Assembly (NCBI GenBank): GCA_021372715.1
Contig: JAJFTX010000096.1
Span: 1 to 35,767, forward strand
Length of the DNA: 35,767 nucleotides
DNA from: Methanobacterium sp.
Lineage (GTDB): Archaea; Methanobacteriota; Methanobacteria; Methanobacteriales; Methanobacteriaceae
Direction of reading: 5' to 3'
The position numbers and the translations under genes are program-made. The notes beneath the pieces were generated by a model. The model saw only the letters and a list, made by a program, of their open reading frames with translations. It made no database searches and was not told where the DNA came from. Shown one piece after another: positions 17,341 to 24,897 of the stretch; the stretch's first letter is position 1, and every line of letters starts with the position of its first letter.

Positions 17341-17772
17341 ATGATAACTCTAATTGGAAACATTCTAGCAACAGAAGGACTTGAATTCATACATTGCGGA
17401 CCAGTACCTGCCTGTGAAAAATGCAGATTCAAAAATACCTGCATAGACACTCTAGAGGAAGGTCGGATGTATAAAATTACCCAGGTCAAGGACACACAAC
17501 ATCCCTGTGCTGTTCATGAAGGAGGTAAGGTTAAAGTTGTAAATGTTGAAAAAGCTAATATTAAAGCTTTAATTGATTCTAAGATTGCTTTTGAAGGTTC
17601 AAATATTGTATTCAATCCACCATTATGTGATAAAAAATGTGATCTTAAGCAGTTATGTACTCCAAATGGTCTTTATGAACATGATCGCTGTAAGATAATT
17701 AAAAATATAGGCAAAGCCCCTATAAAATGTGCTATAGGATTAGATCTGCATCAGGTAATCCTGGAATTATGA
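17341..17772 (+). CDS. UPF0179 family cysteine-rich protein
   Basis: This protein of about 143 residues belongs to UPF0179, a family of unknown function restricted largely to methanogens and related archaea. Two cysteine clusters are visible: HCGPVPACEKCRFKNTC, and PPLCDKKCDLKQLCTPNGL ending with HDRC. These suggest metal or Fe-S binding. The central region (about 50-100) is beta-rich. ATG 17341 was chosen because GGAGAAG lies about six bases before it; a GTG at 17317 and an ATG at 17329 are earlier in-frame options. It is about 46 bp downstream of the G1P dehydrogenase gene and precedes rpiA, so all three may be cotranscribed. The biological role is not known to me. Confidence 0.85.
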   Translation: MITLIGNILATEGLEFIHCGPVPACEKCRFKNTCIDTLEEGRMYKITQVKDTQHPCAVHEGGKVKVVNVEKANIKALIDSKIAFEGSNIVFNPPLCDKKCDLKQLCTPNGLYEHDRCKIIKNIGKAPIKCAIGLDLHQVILEL

Positions 17773-17830
17773 ATGGATGCAATAATCCTAGAATAATTCA
17801 AATTTAACTAAAAAAATAAGGAATAATACT

Positions 17831-18505
17831 ATGAATCTTAAAAAACTCGCCGGATATGAAGCTGCCAAATTAATAGCTGATGGAGATGTGGTTGGTTTAG
17901 GCACCGGATCCACTACACACTACTTCATAGAAAAACTAGCCCAAAGAATAAAAGAAGAAGAAATGGAGATGTTAGGAGTACCTACTTCTTACCAATCATC
18001 ATTTCTAGCTCGCGACTTAGGGATAGATTTGACCACATTGGACGAGCACCAAATCGATATAGCGGTTGACGGGGCCGATGAAGTAGATCCCCAAATGAAT
18101 CTAATAAAAGGGGGAGGGGCTGCCCATACCATGGAAAAAATAGTAGACAGTGCAGCGGAAAAATTCATAGTTATAGTGGACGATTCCAAATTAGTAAATG
18201 AATTGGGGAAATTCCCAGTACCAGTGGAAGTAATACCCCCTGCCTTCAGGGTGGTAGGGGAACGATTGGATGAAATAGGTGGAACGGCGAATATAAGGAT
18301 GGCGGAGAAAAAAGACGGACCGGTCATCACAGATAATGGTAATTTTGTGTTGGACGCGGAATTTAACAATATCAAAAAGCCAGAAGAACTGGAAATAACA
18401 CTTAACTCCATCCCCGGAGTAGTGGAAAACGGAATATTCACCAGAATAGTTGACCAAGTACTGGTTGGTACCAGTGAAGGTTTAAAGATTATTAATAAAG
18501 ATTAA
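17831..18505 (+). CDS. rpiA: Ribose-5-phosphate isomerase A
   Basis: A 224-residue RpiA that interconverts ribulose-5-phosphate and ribose-5-phosphate, the route to nucleotide ribose in methanogens that lack the oxidative pentose pathway. The phosphate-binding block is VVGLGTGSTTHYFIEKL, and the catalytic region reads IAVDGADEVDPQMNLIKGGG, with Asp and Glu as in known enzymes. KFIVIVDDSKLVNELG and FPVPVEVIP complete the conserved set. AAGGAATA lies before ATG 17831. The length is standard. Confidence 0.96.
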   Translation: MNLKKLAGYEAAKLIADGDVVGLGTGSTTHYFIEKLAQRIKEEEMEMLGVPTSYQSSFLARDLGIDLTTLDEHQIDIAVDGADEVDPQMNLIKGGGAAHTMEKIVDSAAEKFIVIVDDSKLVNELGKFPVPVEVIPPAFRVVGERLDEIGGTANIRMAEKKDGPVITDNGNFVLDAEFNNIKKPEELEITLNSIPGVVENGIFTRIVDQVLVGTSEGLKIINKD

Positions 18506-18568
18506 TTGAAAGTACCGCAGCTGTTATTAAATAACATTATAAACCCTCTGTAAATGGAAGTTTAAAAA

Positions 18569-19420
18569 ATGAAATTTGAGATACACCGGTCAGGGTTTTT
18601 TTTACAAGCGATTATACTATTTTTAATTCTCTTAGATTCTATAATCATTTTTTTATCGATTATCTCCAATTTGAAACTATTGAGCCTGGAATATATTGCT
18701 GTGATCGATCTTATTGTGTCAGTGGTTCTATTGATATTATTCCTATCTGCAGTTTTCACCCAAGATAATAAGTTAAATTATATTAAACGAAATCTGCCTC
18801 TGATTTTTAGTTTTATTCCTTTTTACTTCATTGGTTTATTCACTGGTTTAGTTGATTACATCTTTATAATCAGACTATTGAATATACTGAAGCTCATAAG
18901 CTTATACCTATTCGCTGATAAATTCACTAAAGAGGTTCTTAAATATCAGGAAAAAACCAGGCTGGTATATGCTTTAGCCATATTTCTTTTAGTTTTATTC
19001 ATCTGTTCTTTTATTTTCTATGAGGCTGAACATCTGGTAAATCCACAGGTAATTAACTATGAAGATTCTTTATGGTTTGTTTTACAAACAATAACCACCG
19101 TTGGATATGGGGATATAACCCCTGTAACGGGGGTTGGAAGGGCGATGGGGGTCATCTCTATGTTAAGTGCTCTGGTACTGACCAGTATCATCACCTCAGT
19201 TGCTACCTTCTCTTTAATTGAAAAGTTCAAAACAGGCACAGAAAAACTCACAGAAAGAACCAAAGAATCTGTAGATATGATAAATATGAAATTAAATGAA
19301 ATTAATGATCATTTGAAAGAAGTGGATAGATCTAGAGATATCGATGATATAAAAACTGATCTAAATGATCTTAAAAATGAAATTGATGAAATTAAGGATT
19401 TTATTCTTAAAAATAAATAA
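18569..19420 (+). CDS. Potassium channel, six-TM type with C-terminal coiled coil
   Basis: This 283-residue membrane protein has about five or six hydrophobic segments, the last two flanking a pore loop. The selectivity filter is TTVGYGDITP (176-185), typical of K+ channels. Hydrophobic segments lie at about 10-33, 42-63, 76-117, 133-151 and 189-215. The fourth segment (IIRLLNILKLI) has few regular positive charges, so voltage sensing is doubtful. Residues 220-283 form a charged heptad-like helix (LTERTKESVDMI, IKTDLNDLKNEIDEIKD), suggesting a coiled coil that assembles the tetramer. GGAAG lies before ATG 18569. It follows rpiA after 63 bp. Ion homeostasis is the likely role. Confidence 0.88.
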   Translation: MKFEIHRSGFFLQAIILFLILLDSIIIFLSIISNLKLLSLEYIAVIDLIVSVVLLILFLSAVFTQDNKLNYIKRNLPLIFSFIPFYFIGLFTGLVDYIFIIRLLNILKLISLYLFADKFTKEVLKYQEKTRLVYALAIFLLVLFICSFIFYEAEHLVNPQVINYEDSLWFVLQTITTVGYGDITPVTGVGRAMGVISMLSALVLTSIITSVATFSLIEKFKTGTEKLTERTKESVDMINMKLNEINDHLKEVDRSRDIDDIKTDLNDLKNEIDEIKDFILKNK

Positions 19421-19475
19421 ATTAGTAATTTACTTTAGGATAAAATATTTCTAGCTAAATAATGAAACAATCAAC

Positions 19476-20303
19476 ATGGATTATGAACTTTATTTATTAG
19501 TTCTGGTTTTAACAGGGGTTGGTGTGGGATTTACCACTGGACTTTTAGGGATTGGTGGTGGGTTCATAATGGTTCCCATACTCTATTATCTGCTGATTAA
19601 CATGGGATTTGATCCCACCCTAGCAATAAGGGCGGCTTTTGGAACCAGTCTAGCAATAATCATACCGACTGCTTTAAGCAGTGCAATTGGCCATTATCGT
19701 AAACAACAGGTGGATTTAAAAGCAACTCTTTATATGGGATTATCTGGTTTTTTAGGCGCCCTGTTGGGTGGTTACATAGCTACTCATATCCCTGGTGATC
19801 TATCCCGAATTTTATTTAGTACACTTCTCTTATTAGTAGCGTTCCGGATGCTTTTATTTAAAGAATCTTTAAGCTATGGGGATAAATTGGATAATGTTTT
19901 ATTATTCCTAGTGGTGGGCTGTTTTGCTGGTATAATGTCTGGTTTGTTTGGTGTTGGTGGGGGTATAATTTTGATTCCGGCAATGGTTTTATTTATGGGT
20001 TTTAATATGAGAGAAGCTGGAGGAACAAGTAGTGCAATTATTATTTTAACCTCTATAGGTGGTATATTAGCTTACGTACTTAATGGACTTCAGGTAACTG
20101 GATTACCTTCTAGTTCAGTAGGTTATGTGAATCTATTGCAGGTGTTGGTTATTGTTTTATTCAGTATTCCTTTAGCCCAGATTGGAACATGGGCTTCTCT
20201 TAAACTGCCTGAAAAGCAACTCCGTTATATAGTCACTGTTTTAATGATTTATATATCCCTTAAGATGATGGGGATATTTAATTGGTTAGGGTTGCCGTTA
20301 TAA
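19476..20303 (+). CDS. TauE/SafE family sulfite/anion exporter-like permease
   Basis: This 275-residue membrane protein has eight or so hydrophobic segments in two similar halves. Each half begins with the family motif: GVGFTTGLLGIGGGFIMVPIL, and later CFAGIMSGLFGVGGG with LIPAM. This duplicated GxxxGxxGxGGG pattern defines TauE/SafE, whose members move sulfite, sulfoacetate or other anions. The substrate here cannot be read. No Shine-Dalgarno is seen before ATG 19476, while a TATA-like GATAAAATA at 19439-19447 would place transcription start about five bases before the ATG, so the transcript may be nearly leaderless. It lies between a K+ channel and a metal transporter gene. Confidence 0.88.
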   Translation: MDYELYLLVLVLTGVGVGFTTGLLGIGGGFIMVPILYYLLINMGFDPTLAIRAAFGTSLAIIIPTALSSAIGHYRKQQVDLKATLYMGLSGFLGALLGGYIATHIPGDLSRILFSTLLLLVAFRMLLFKESLSYGDKLDNVLLFLVVGCFAGIMSGLFGVGGGIILIPAMVLFMGFNMREAGGTSSAIIILTSIGGILAYVLNGLQVTGLPSSSVGYVNLLQVLVIVLFSIPLAQIGTWASLKLPEKQLRYIVTVLMIYISLKMMGIFNWLGLPL

Positions 20304-20419
20304 TTAAGAAAACATAGTATATGGATTTTAGTAATATATATGCATTATAGATAATATTAAATTATGAATTACTTTAATAAAATCTGTCTTGTTATATTAA
20401 TAAAAAAATTGTGAATAAA

Positions 20420-21169
20420 ATGGATTATACATGGTTTGAAGCTGGTTTATGGGGCTTTTTAGGGGGATTTGCTTTATTATTAGGTGCCCTGACAGGTTAT
20501 TATATCAAAATACCCCAAAAAATAATTGCTTCTATTATGGGTTTCGGTGCAGGTGTTCTTATAGCTGCCGCTTGTTTCGCCCTTATTGAAGAGGCGTACC
20601 AGTTAGGTGGTTTTGATTCTACCATTGTAGGTTTTGCTATGGGAGTTTTAATTTTCACCGGAGCAGACATTTATCTGGCAAAAAAAGGAGCTAAACATCG
20701 TAAGACTTCAGATAAAACGAAAATATCTACAGAGTATGATGAGAGTGGATCAGCAATAGCTGTAGGCGCAGTCTTAGATGGTATACCAGAATCAGTGGCC
20801 ATAGGATTAACTATAATCACCGGGGGGATGGTGAGTATAGCAACAGTTGCAGCGGTATTCATATCAAATATACCAGAGGGTGTATCAAGTTCGGTTGGAA
20901 TGAAGAATTTGGGATGGAAGAAAAAATCTATTTTCGGATTATGGTTTATCATCGCAGTCATTTGTGGTCTGTCTTCTCTAGCAGGTTATAGTATTTTCAG
21001 TAAATTTCCTCCAGATGTAAATGCCGCTACACTGGCATTGGCCTCCGGTGCTTTGTTAACCATGATAGCAGACACCATGTTACCGGAAGCGTTCTCTCAA
21101 ACTCATCAATATACTGGATTAATGGTTGCTCTGGGATTTATACTCTCTTTTATACTATCCATGGGTTAA
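20420..21169 (+). CDS. ZIP-family metal transporter
   Basis: This membrane protein of about 249 residues has seven or eight hydrophobic segments and a charged loop (KKGAKHRKTSDKTK) after the third, as in ZIP transporters. The fourth segment contains VLDGIPESVAIG and the fifth FISNIPEGVSSS. These correspond to the metal-site motifs of ZIP proteins, but the usual histidine is Asp in the first and Ser in the second. The conserved Pro-Glu pairs remain. Zinc or another divalent cation is likely, with altered selectivity. ATG 20420 has GTGA six bases upstream; GTG 20411 is an alternative. The gene stands about 115 bp after the TauE/SafE gene. Confidence 0.82.
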   Translation: MDYTWFEAGLWGFLGGFALLLGALTGYYIKIPQKIIASIMGFGAGVLIAAACFALIEEAYQLGGFDSTIVGFAMGVLIFTGADIYLAKKGAKHRKTSDKTKISTEYDESGSAIAVGAVLDGIPESVAIGLTIITGGMVSIATVAAVFISNIPEGVSSSVGMKNLGWKKKSIFGLWFIIAVICGLSSLAGYSIFSKFPPDVNAATLALASGALLTMIADTMLPEAFSQTHQYTGLMVALGFILSFILSMG

Positions 21170-21569
21170 TTTTTAATACTCCTAAACTGAAATAAACATT
21201 CTTAAATTATATTAAGTCATTATTCTTATGAGTTTGTTCAAAAAATAATATCCAATGATTAGAAAAATTATCATATTCACACATTAGATACTTAAATGGT
21301 GAAGAATATCATTCAATTTGTAATACTTGATCTATAATAAGGATTATAATATCCATTTTACACTTGAAACCCATGTCTTATCTGCGAAAAATGACTTCAC
21401 GTACAATAAAATCCTTTTTTAAAAAGTTAGTACTTACATCGATTTATTTTTACTTTTTACCTTAATATATAATATAATAATTTCATGCTAGAATAACCTG
21501 TATAAAATAATACATGAGAGGATAATCAGTTTAGGATAATATAATACTAGAATAAACCTGGAATAATTC
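21170..21569. other. AT-rich convergent intergenic region, no gene seen
   Basis: Both flanking genes end here. I found no convincing small frame, tRNA or long hairpin. Two imperfect copies of the element CTAGAATAA(A)CCTG occur near 21488-21500 and 21548-21561. The segment 21354-21422 is slightly less AT-rich (ACTTGAAACCCATG and GACTTCACGTAC) without a clear structure. Confidence 0.5.
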
Positions 21570-22193
21570 TTATTCGTCCCTTCTATCTTGTTGCATTAAA
21601 ATTTTCAAGTCCAGTATCATGGTCCAGGCCTCTTCAACCTGAGCAGAATCATCCCCTACACTCAATTCAATGAATTTATCCAGACACTTTATAGCATCTT
21701 CATATTCTCCCATGAACCTTTTAACTGAGCCTTTACCTGCCCAGGCCAGGGAATTATTAGGATTCAATTTTAAAGCTTCATCAAAGCATTCTAAAGCTTC
21801 TGGATATTTTTTTAGATTGAAAAAAGCAGTTCCTTTGTTGTTCCAAGCGTCATCATTTTTAGGATCAAGTTCCAACGAATGGTCAAAGCAGTTTATTGCT
21901 TCCTCAAATCTCTTCAATGCACCTAAAGCTACTCCCATATTGGACCAGGCTTTAATGTTATCCGGTTCTAATTCAAGGGCAACTTCAAATGATTCAATTG
22001 CATCATCGTATCTTCTAGCTTGGGAAAGAGCAACCCCTCGATTATCCCAGATCTTACTGTTGTTCTCATCCAATTCCAGAGCATTATCATAACAGAAGAC
22101 AGCTGCCCGGTATTGTTTTTCCCTTAAATGGTTGTTACCCTCGTTAATTAATGATCTAATTTTTTCATGTTTCTTTTTTGAATTATTGGGCAT
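21570..22193 (-). CDS. Tetratricopeptide repeat (TPR) protein
   Basis: A 207-residue protein made of about five consecutive 34-residue TPR units, with a charged N-terminus and a C-terminal cap. The consensus is clear in successive units, for example AVFCYDNALELDENNSKIWD, AIESFEVALELEPDNIKAWS, AINCFDHSLELDPKNDDAWN and ALECFDEALKLNPNNSLAWA. There is no signal peptide or membrane segment, so it should be a cytoplasmic interaction scaffold. AAGGTTC lies before ATG 22193. It converges on the ZIP gene across a long gap and follows the molybdopterin oxidoreductase gene after about 70 bp. Partners are unknown. Confidence 0.92.
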   Translation of the reverse strand: MPNNSKKKHEKIRSLINEGNNHLREKQYRAAVFCYDNALELDENNSKIWDNRGVALSQARRYDDAIESFEVALELEPDNIKAWSNMGVALGALKRFEEAINCFDHSLELDPKNDDAWNNKGTAFFNLKKYPEALECFDEALKLNPNNSLAWAGKGSVKRFMGEYEDAIKCLDKFIELSVGDDSAQVEEAWTMILDLKILMQQDRRDE

Positions 22194-22263
22194 GATTTGA
22201 ACCTTATGTAGTTAATATTTTTATAAATTTATTATTCAACTTTTTTGGCTTAGTATTTATTAT

Positions 22264-22932
22264 TTATCTGTTTTGCCAGGAGTATCGTTCTTCTTTCCAA
22301 GGATCTCCGTGCATATGATAACCGTTTGATTCCCAGAATCCTGGCTTATCTTCTTCAATAAACTCCACACCGTTTACCCATTTGGCACTTTTCCATAAGT
22401 ATAACTGCGGAACAACCAGTCTCAGTGGATAGCCGTGTTTAATATTTAATTGCTTACCGTTATGGTGGGTGGCGAATATTACATCCTCTTTAAAAAAATC
22501 TTCCAGGGATAGGTTGGTGGTGAAATTTCCTTCTGCATGGATCAGGACATATTTAGCCTGGGGTAGGATGTTTACTTCCTTTTTTAGGACGGAGGTACTT
22601 ATTCCCTGCCAGATATTGTTGAGTTTGGACCAGCTGGTAACACAGTGTATGTCCGAGAAAACTTTAATCTGGGAGAGTTTTCTGAACTCTTTTAGGGTGT
22701 ATTCTTTCTCCTCACTGACTAAACCGGTAATTTTGAATTTCCAGTTAGATAAATCTATTTTAGGAACTTTTCCTGCGTGTAGAACCGGCCATTTATTTAT
22801 TTTCTTCTGTCCTGGTGGTATTCGAACTTCTCTTTTAGTATCCGGGCTAATTATCACTTCTTCATCTTCAAGAGAAGCCTTTATAAACTCTTCTTCTTTA
22901 CTTTTACGGCCGGGACTTTTAAAGAATTTCAT
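22264..22932 (-). CDS. Molybdopterin-dependent oxidoreductase, sulfite oxidase/MsrP-like
   Basis: This 222-residue protein contains the oxidoreductase molybdopterin-binding domain found in sulfite oxidase, nitrate reductase and MsrP (YedY). The metal-ligand cysteine is in FSDIHCVTSWSKLNN, and further blocks are GYPLRLVVPQLYLWKSAKWV and VEFIEEDKPGFWE, typical of the family. WPVLHAGKVPKIDLSNWKF matches the usual N-terminal strand. No Tat or Sec signal is present, so unlike bacterial MsrP it should stay in the cytoplasm. The reaction is unknown. ATG 22932 has only a weak ribosome site. moaE at the left of the window may supply its cofactor. It is divergent from the zinc-ribbon gene at 23095. Confidence 0.87.
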   Translation of the reverse strand: MKFFKSPGRKSKEEEFIKASLEDEEVIISPDTKREVRIPPGQKKINKWPVLHAGKVPKIDLSNWKFKITGLVSEEKEYTLKEFRKLSQIKVFSDIHCVTSWSKLNNIWQGISTSVLKKEVNILPQAKYVLIHAEGNFTTNLSLEDFFKEDVIFATHHNGKQLNIKHGYPLRLVVPQLYLWKSAKWVNGVEFIEEDKPGFWESNGYHMHGDPWKEERYSWQNR

Positions 22933-23094
22933 TTCAATCTGCTATGTTTAATTTGAAAAATTGTATTATAATATCCTTTTTATGGGATTAGTAAATAATA
23001 TATTTAACAAATTTTTGTTCTATCTGTATAATAATTTATAAATATTTAATATCAAGTGGGGTACTTATATGATATTATGGATGAAGAGGAAGAT

Positions 23095-23445
23095 ATGGGA
23101 ATTTCCTTTGACCTGATCTGTCCTGAATGTGGGGTGGGTAATCCTAGAGGGGCTACTAACTGTCTAGTTTGTGATAAGAATCTGGAAGATACCATTGCTT
23201 TTATGGAAGATGACTTCTTTGATCTGGAGATAACCAAGGATTGTTTAGTGGAGTATCGTAAGACATTCTGGGGTACTGATAGAACAGGGAAGATCAATAA
23301 ATATTTTTTAGATAAGATCAAGGACATAGAATTCGGATCACCAGTTAATCGTTTTATATTTATATATGAAGATAAAAGGGTGGTTATACCTTTAAGAGAT
23401 GAAAATATGGAAGTTATAAGGAATTTTTTCAAGAAAGTGGAATAG
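23095..23445 (+). CDS. Small zinc-ribbon protein of unknown function
   Basis: This protein of about 116 residues begins with a zinc ribbon, LICPECGVGNPRGATNCLVC, having four cysteines in two CxxC knuckles. The remainder is an alpha/beta domain ending FIYEDKRVVIPLRD. A start at ATG 23095 is chosen because AGAGGA lies just before it. ATG 23077 and GTG 23056 are in frame, but a TATA-like TTTATAAAT near 23034-23042 would put transcription start at about 23064, which excludes the GTG. No family was recognised for the C-terminal part, which could be a small PH-like or nucleic-acid-binding fold. The phosphatase gene follows 66 bp downstream on the same strand. Confidence 0.72.
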   Translation: MGISFDLICPECGVGNPRGATNCLVCDKNLEDTIAFMEDDFFDLEITKDCLVEYRKTFWGTDRTGKINKYFLDKIKDIEFGSPVNRFIFIYEDKRVVIPLRDENMEVIRNFFKKVE

Positions 23446-23511
23446 ATTATTTTTTATTATTACGATTGTTATTGAGTAATTAATATATATCACTTATGTA
23501 AGAGTAATACC

Positions 23512-24288
23512 ATGCAGAGAAATAATGGGAAACTGGTGGAGCTCCCGAGAGAAGGAATAGCTTTAATTATTACGGATATTCATGGTAATTTAGCTGATTT
23601 TAAAAAGTTCATGAACATATGGGGTTCATTCGAAGATGAAGAGGATAATCATCTTATTTTAACAGGAGATTTCATCCATGCCATGGGTCTTGAAAATGAT
23701 AAATCAGTGGAGATATTGGAGTATGTGAAATTCAAATATGAAAATAGCAAAAATTTCCATGTTCTATTAGGAAATCATGAATGGGCCACTTTATCTAATA
23801 AAGCCCTTTTTAAGGCGGGTGTAAATCAAACTTATAATTTTGATGAGCTTTTAAAGGAAAAATTCCAAGATGATTGTAAACAGAAACTGGATGAGTATAT
23901 TGAATTCTTCAAAGCACTACCCATCGCAGTTCGCACAGATAATAGAATTTTCATCAGCCATTCTGGTCCAGCCCATAATATTCATAGTCTGGATGAAATA
24001 GCCAACATCACCAGTGAAGGATATGATAATCCTCAATTATTGGAGTTTTTGTGGAGCAGAAAAGATGATTTCAATAAACAGGTTTTAAAATCTTTTCTGG
24101 AAGCAGTGGACTGTAAAATGATGGTAGTAGGTCATACACCGGTGGACGGAATTAAAGTAGTATATAAAAATCAACTGATTGTATCCTCAAGTTATGGGAA
24201 GGGAAAGAAGGCCTATGTTGAACTGGATCTGGAAAAAGAGATTAAAAGGAGCAAAGATCTCTTGAAAATGGTTAAATATATAAAATAA
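23512..24288 (+). CDS. Calcineurin-like metallophosphatase, PPP/ApaH type
   Basis: This 258-residue metallophosphoesterase has the five PPP-family motifs in order: TDIHGN (Asp 22, His 24), LTGDFIHAMG (Asp 53), LLGNHEW (Asn 88, His 89), a single His in FISHSGP (150) and VVGHTP (His 208). This set is shared by Ser/Thr protein phosphatases of the PP1/PP2A group and symmetric Ap4A hydrolases. Which it is cannot be decided from motifs alone. The protein is soluble and without a signal peptide. Its gene converges with that of the FHA protein, the stops only seven bases apart, and a Ser/Thr kinase is encoded 2.9 kb away. That context makes a protein phosphatase the more attractive reading. Confidence 0.85.
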   Translation: MQRNNGKLVELPREGIALIITDIHGNLADFKKFMNIWGSFEDEEDNHLILTGDFIHAMGLENDKSVEILEYVKFKYENSKNFHVLLGNHEWATLSNKALFKAGVNQTYNFDELLKEKFQDDCKQKLDEYIEFFKALPIAVRTDNRIFISHSGPAHNIHSLDEIANITSEGYDNPQLLEFLWSRKDDFNKQVLKSFLEAVDCKMMVVGHTPVDGIKVVYKNQLIVSSSYGKGKKAYVELDLEKEIKRSKDLLKMVKYIK

Positions 24289-24295
24289 ACTTTTT

Positions 24296-24838
24296 TCATG
24301 TCCCTAATTCATTATATTTAATACTTAATGTTTTGGCAACCATTATTTCATCACCGTCATCCAACCTATGCATTTTTGAATTTGTGAGTTCCATACCATT
24401 AACTGTGGTGCCGTTTTTTGTATTCAAATCCTGAATATAGAAGCTTTTATCTTTTCTTATGATTTTGAAGTGATCTTTTCCAATGAAGTATAGTTTGTCT
24501 GGAGAAATCACACCTATAAAATCTTCCCGACCAATGGTTTTCTCAGCTCCGTTTACGATTATATTATTATTATTGGGAAGTACCAATTGTGCGTGTGATT
24601 CATTATTAGTTTTCATGCGTGTTTGGGTGGTTTTCAACATTTTGGATTGTGGTGATAATCTTTTATATATAGATTCCACCAGCACCCCGGCAATGATGGC
24701 CATGATCAACGCAATAACTATTTCTTGGGTTTCATTTTGAAGCCAACCGTAAATTTCGTTCAACTTCCAGATAGTGGCAAAAGCTACTCCAACAGCTAAT
24801 AATACAGTTATAATCCCAAAGATTTGTTTTTTATTCAT
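24296..24838 (-). CDS. Membrane-anchored FHA-domain protein
   Basis: This 180-residue protein has two N-terminal hydrophobic helices (about 6-24 and 37-57), then a Thr/Lys-rich linker (LKTTQTRMKTNN), then an FHA domain from about 90 to 175. The phosphothreonine-binding pattern is present: IGREDFIGV (Gly-Arg 103-104), a DHF in place of the usual S-x-x-H region, and TKNGTTVNG (Asn 142, Gly 143, Thr 144). FHA domains bind phosphothreonine peptides, and the Thr-rich linker is a plausible substrate. Both termini are likely cytoplasmic. It lies 59 bp after the M6 protease gene on the same strand, so the two are probably cotranscribed. A kinase and phosphatase are nearby. Confidence 0.88.
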   Translation of the reverse strand: MNKKQIFGIITVLLAVGVAFATIWKLNEIYGWLQNETQEIVIALIMAIIAGVLVESIYKRLSPQSKMLKTTQTRMKTNNESHAQLVLPNNNNIIVNGAEKTIGREDFIGVISPDKLYFIGKDHFKIIRKDKSFYIQDLNTKNGTTVNGMELTNSKMHRLDDGDEIMVAKTLSIKYNELGT

Positions 24839-24897
24839 TTTAAACCATTGGATATTTTCTTAACTAAAAATTTCTAATTATTTTTTAGTATTATCTG

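Noticed and set aside
21670..22092. 140-codon frame on the plus strand
   Set aside because: It mirrors the TPR repeats on the minus strand; no ribosome site and no family likeness.
22469..22951. 160-codon plus-strand frame
   Set aside because: It is antisense to the molybdopterin oxidoreductase, whose motifs are convincing.
23052..23432. 126-codon minus-strand frame opposite the zinc-ribbon gene
   Set aside because: The plus frame encodes a clean four-cysteine zinc ribbon; the minus frame is rich in Ser and Leu as expected of a shadow.
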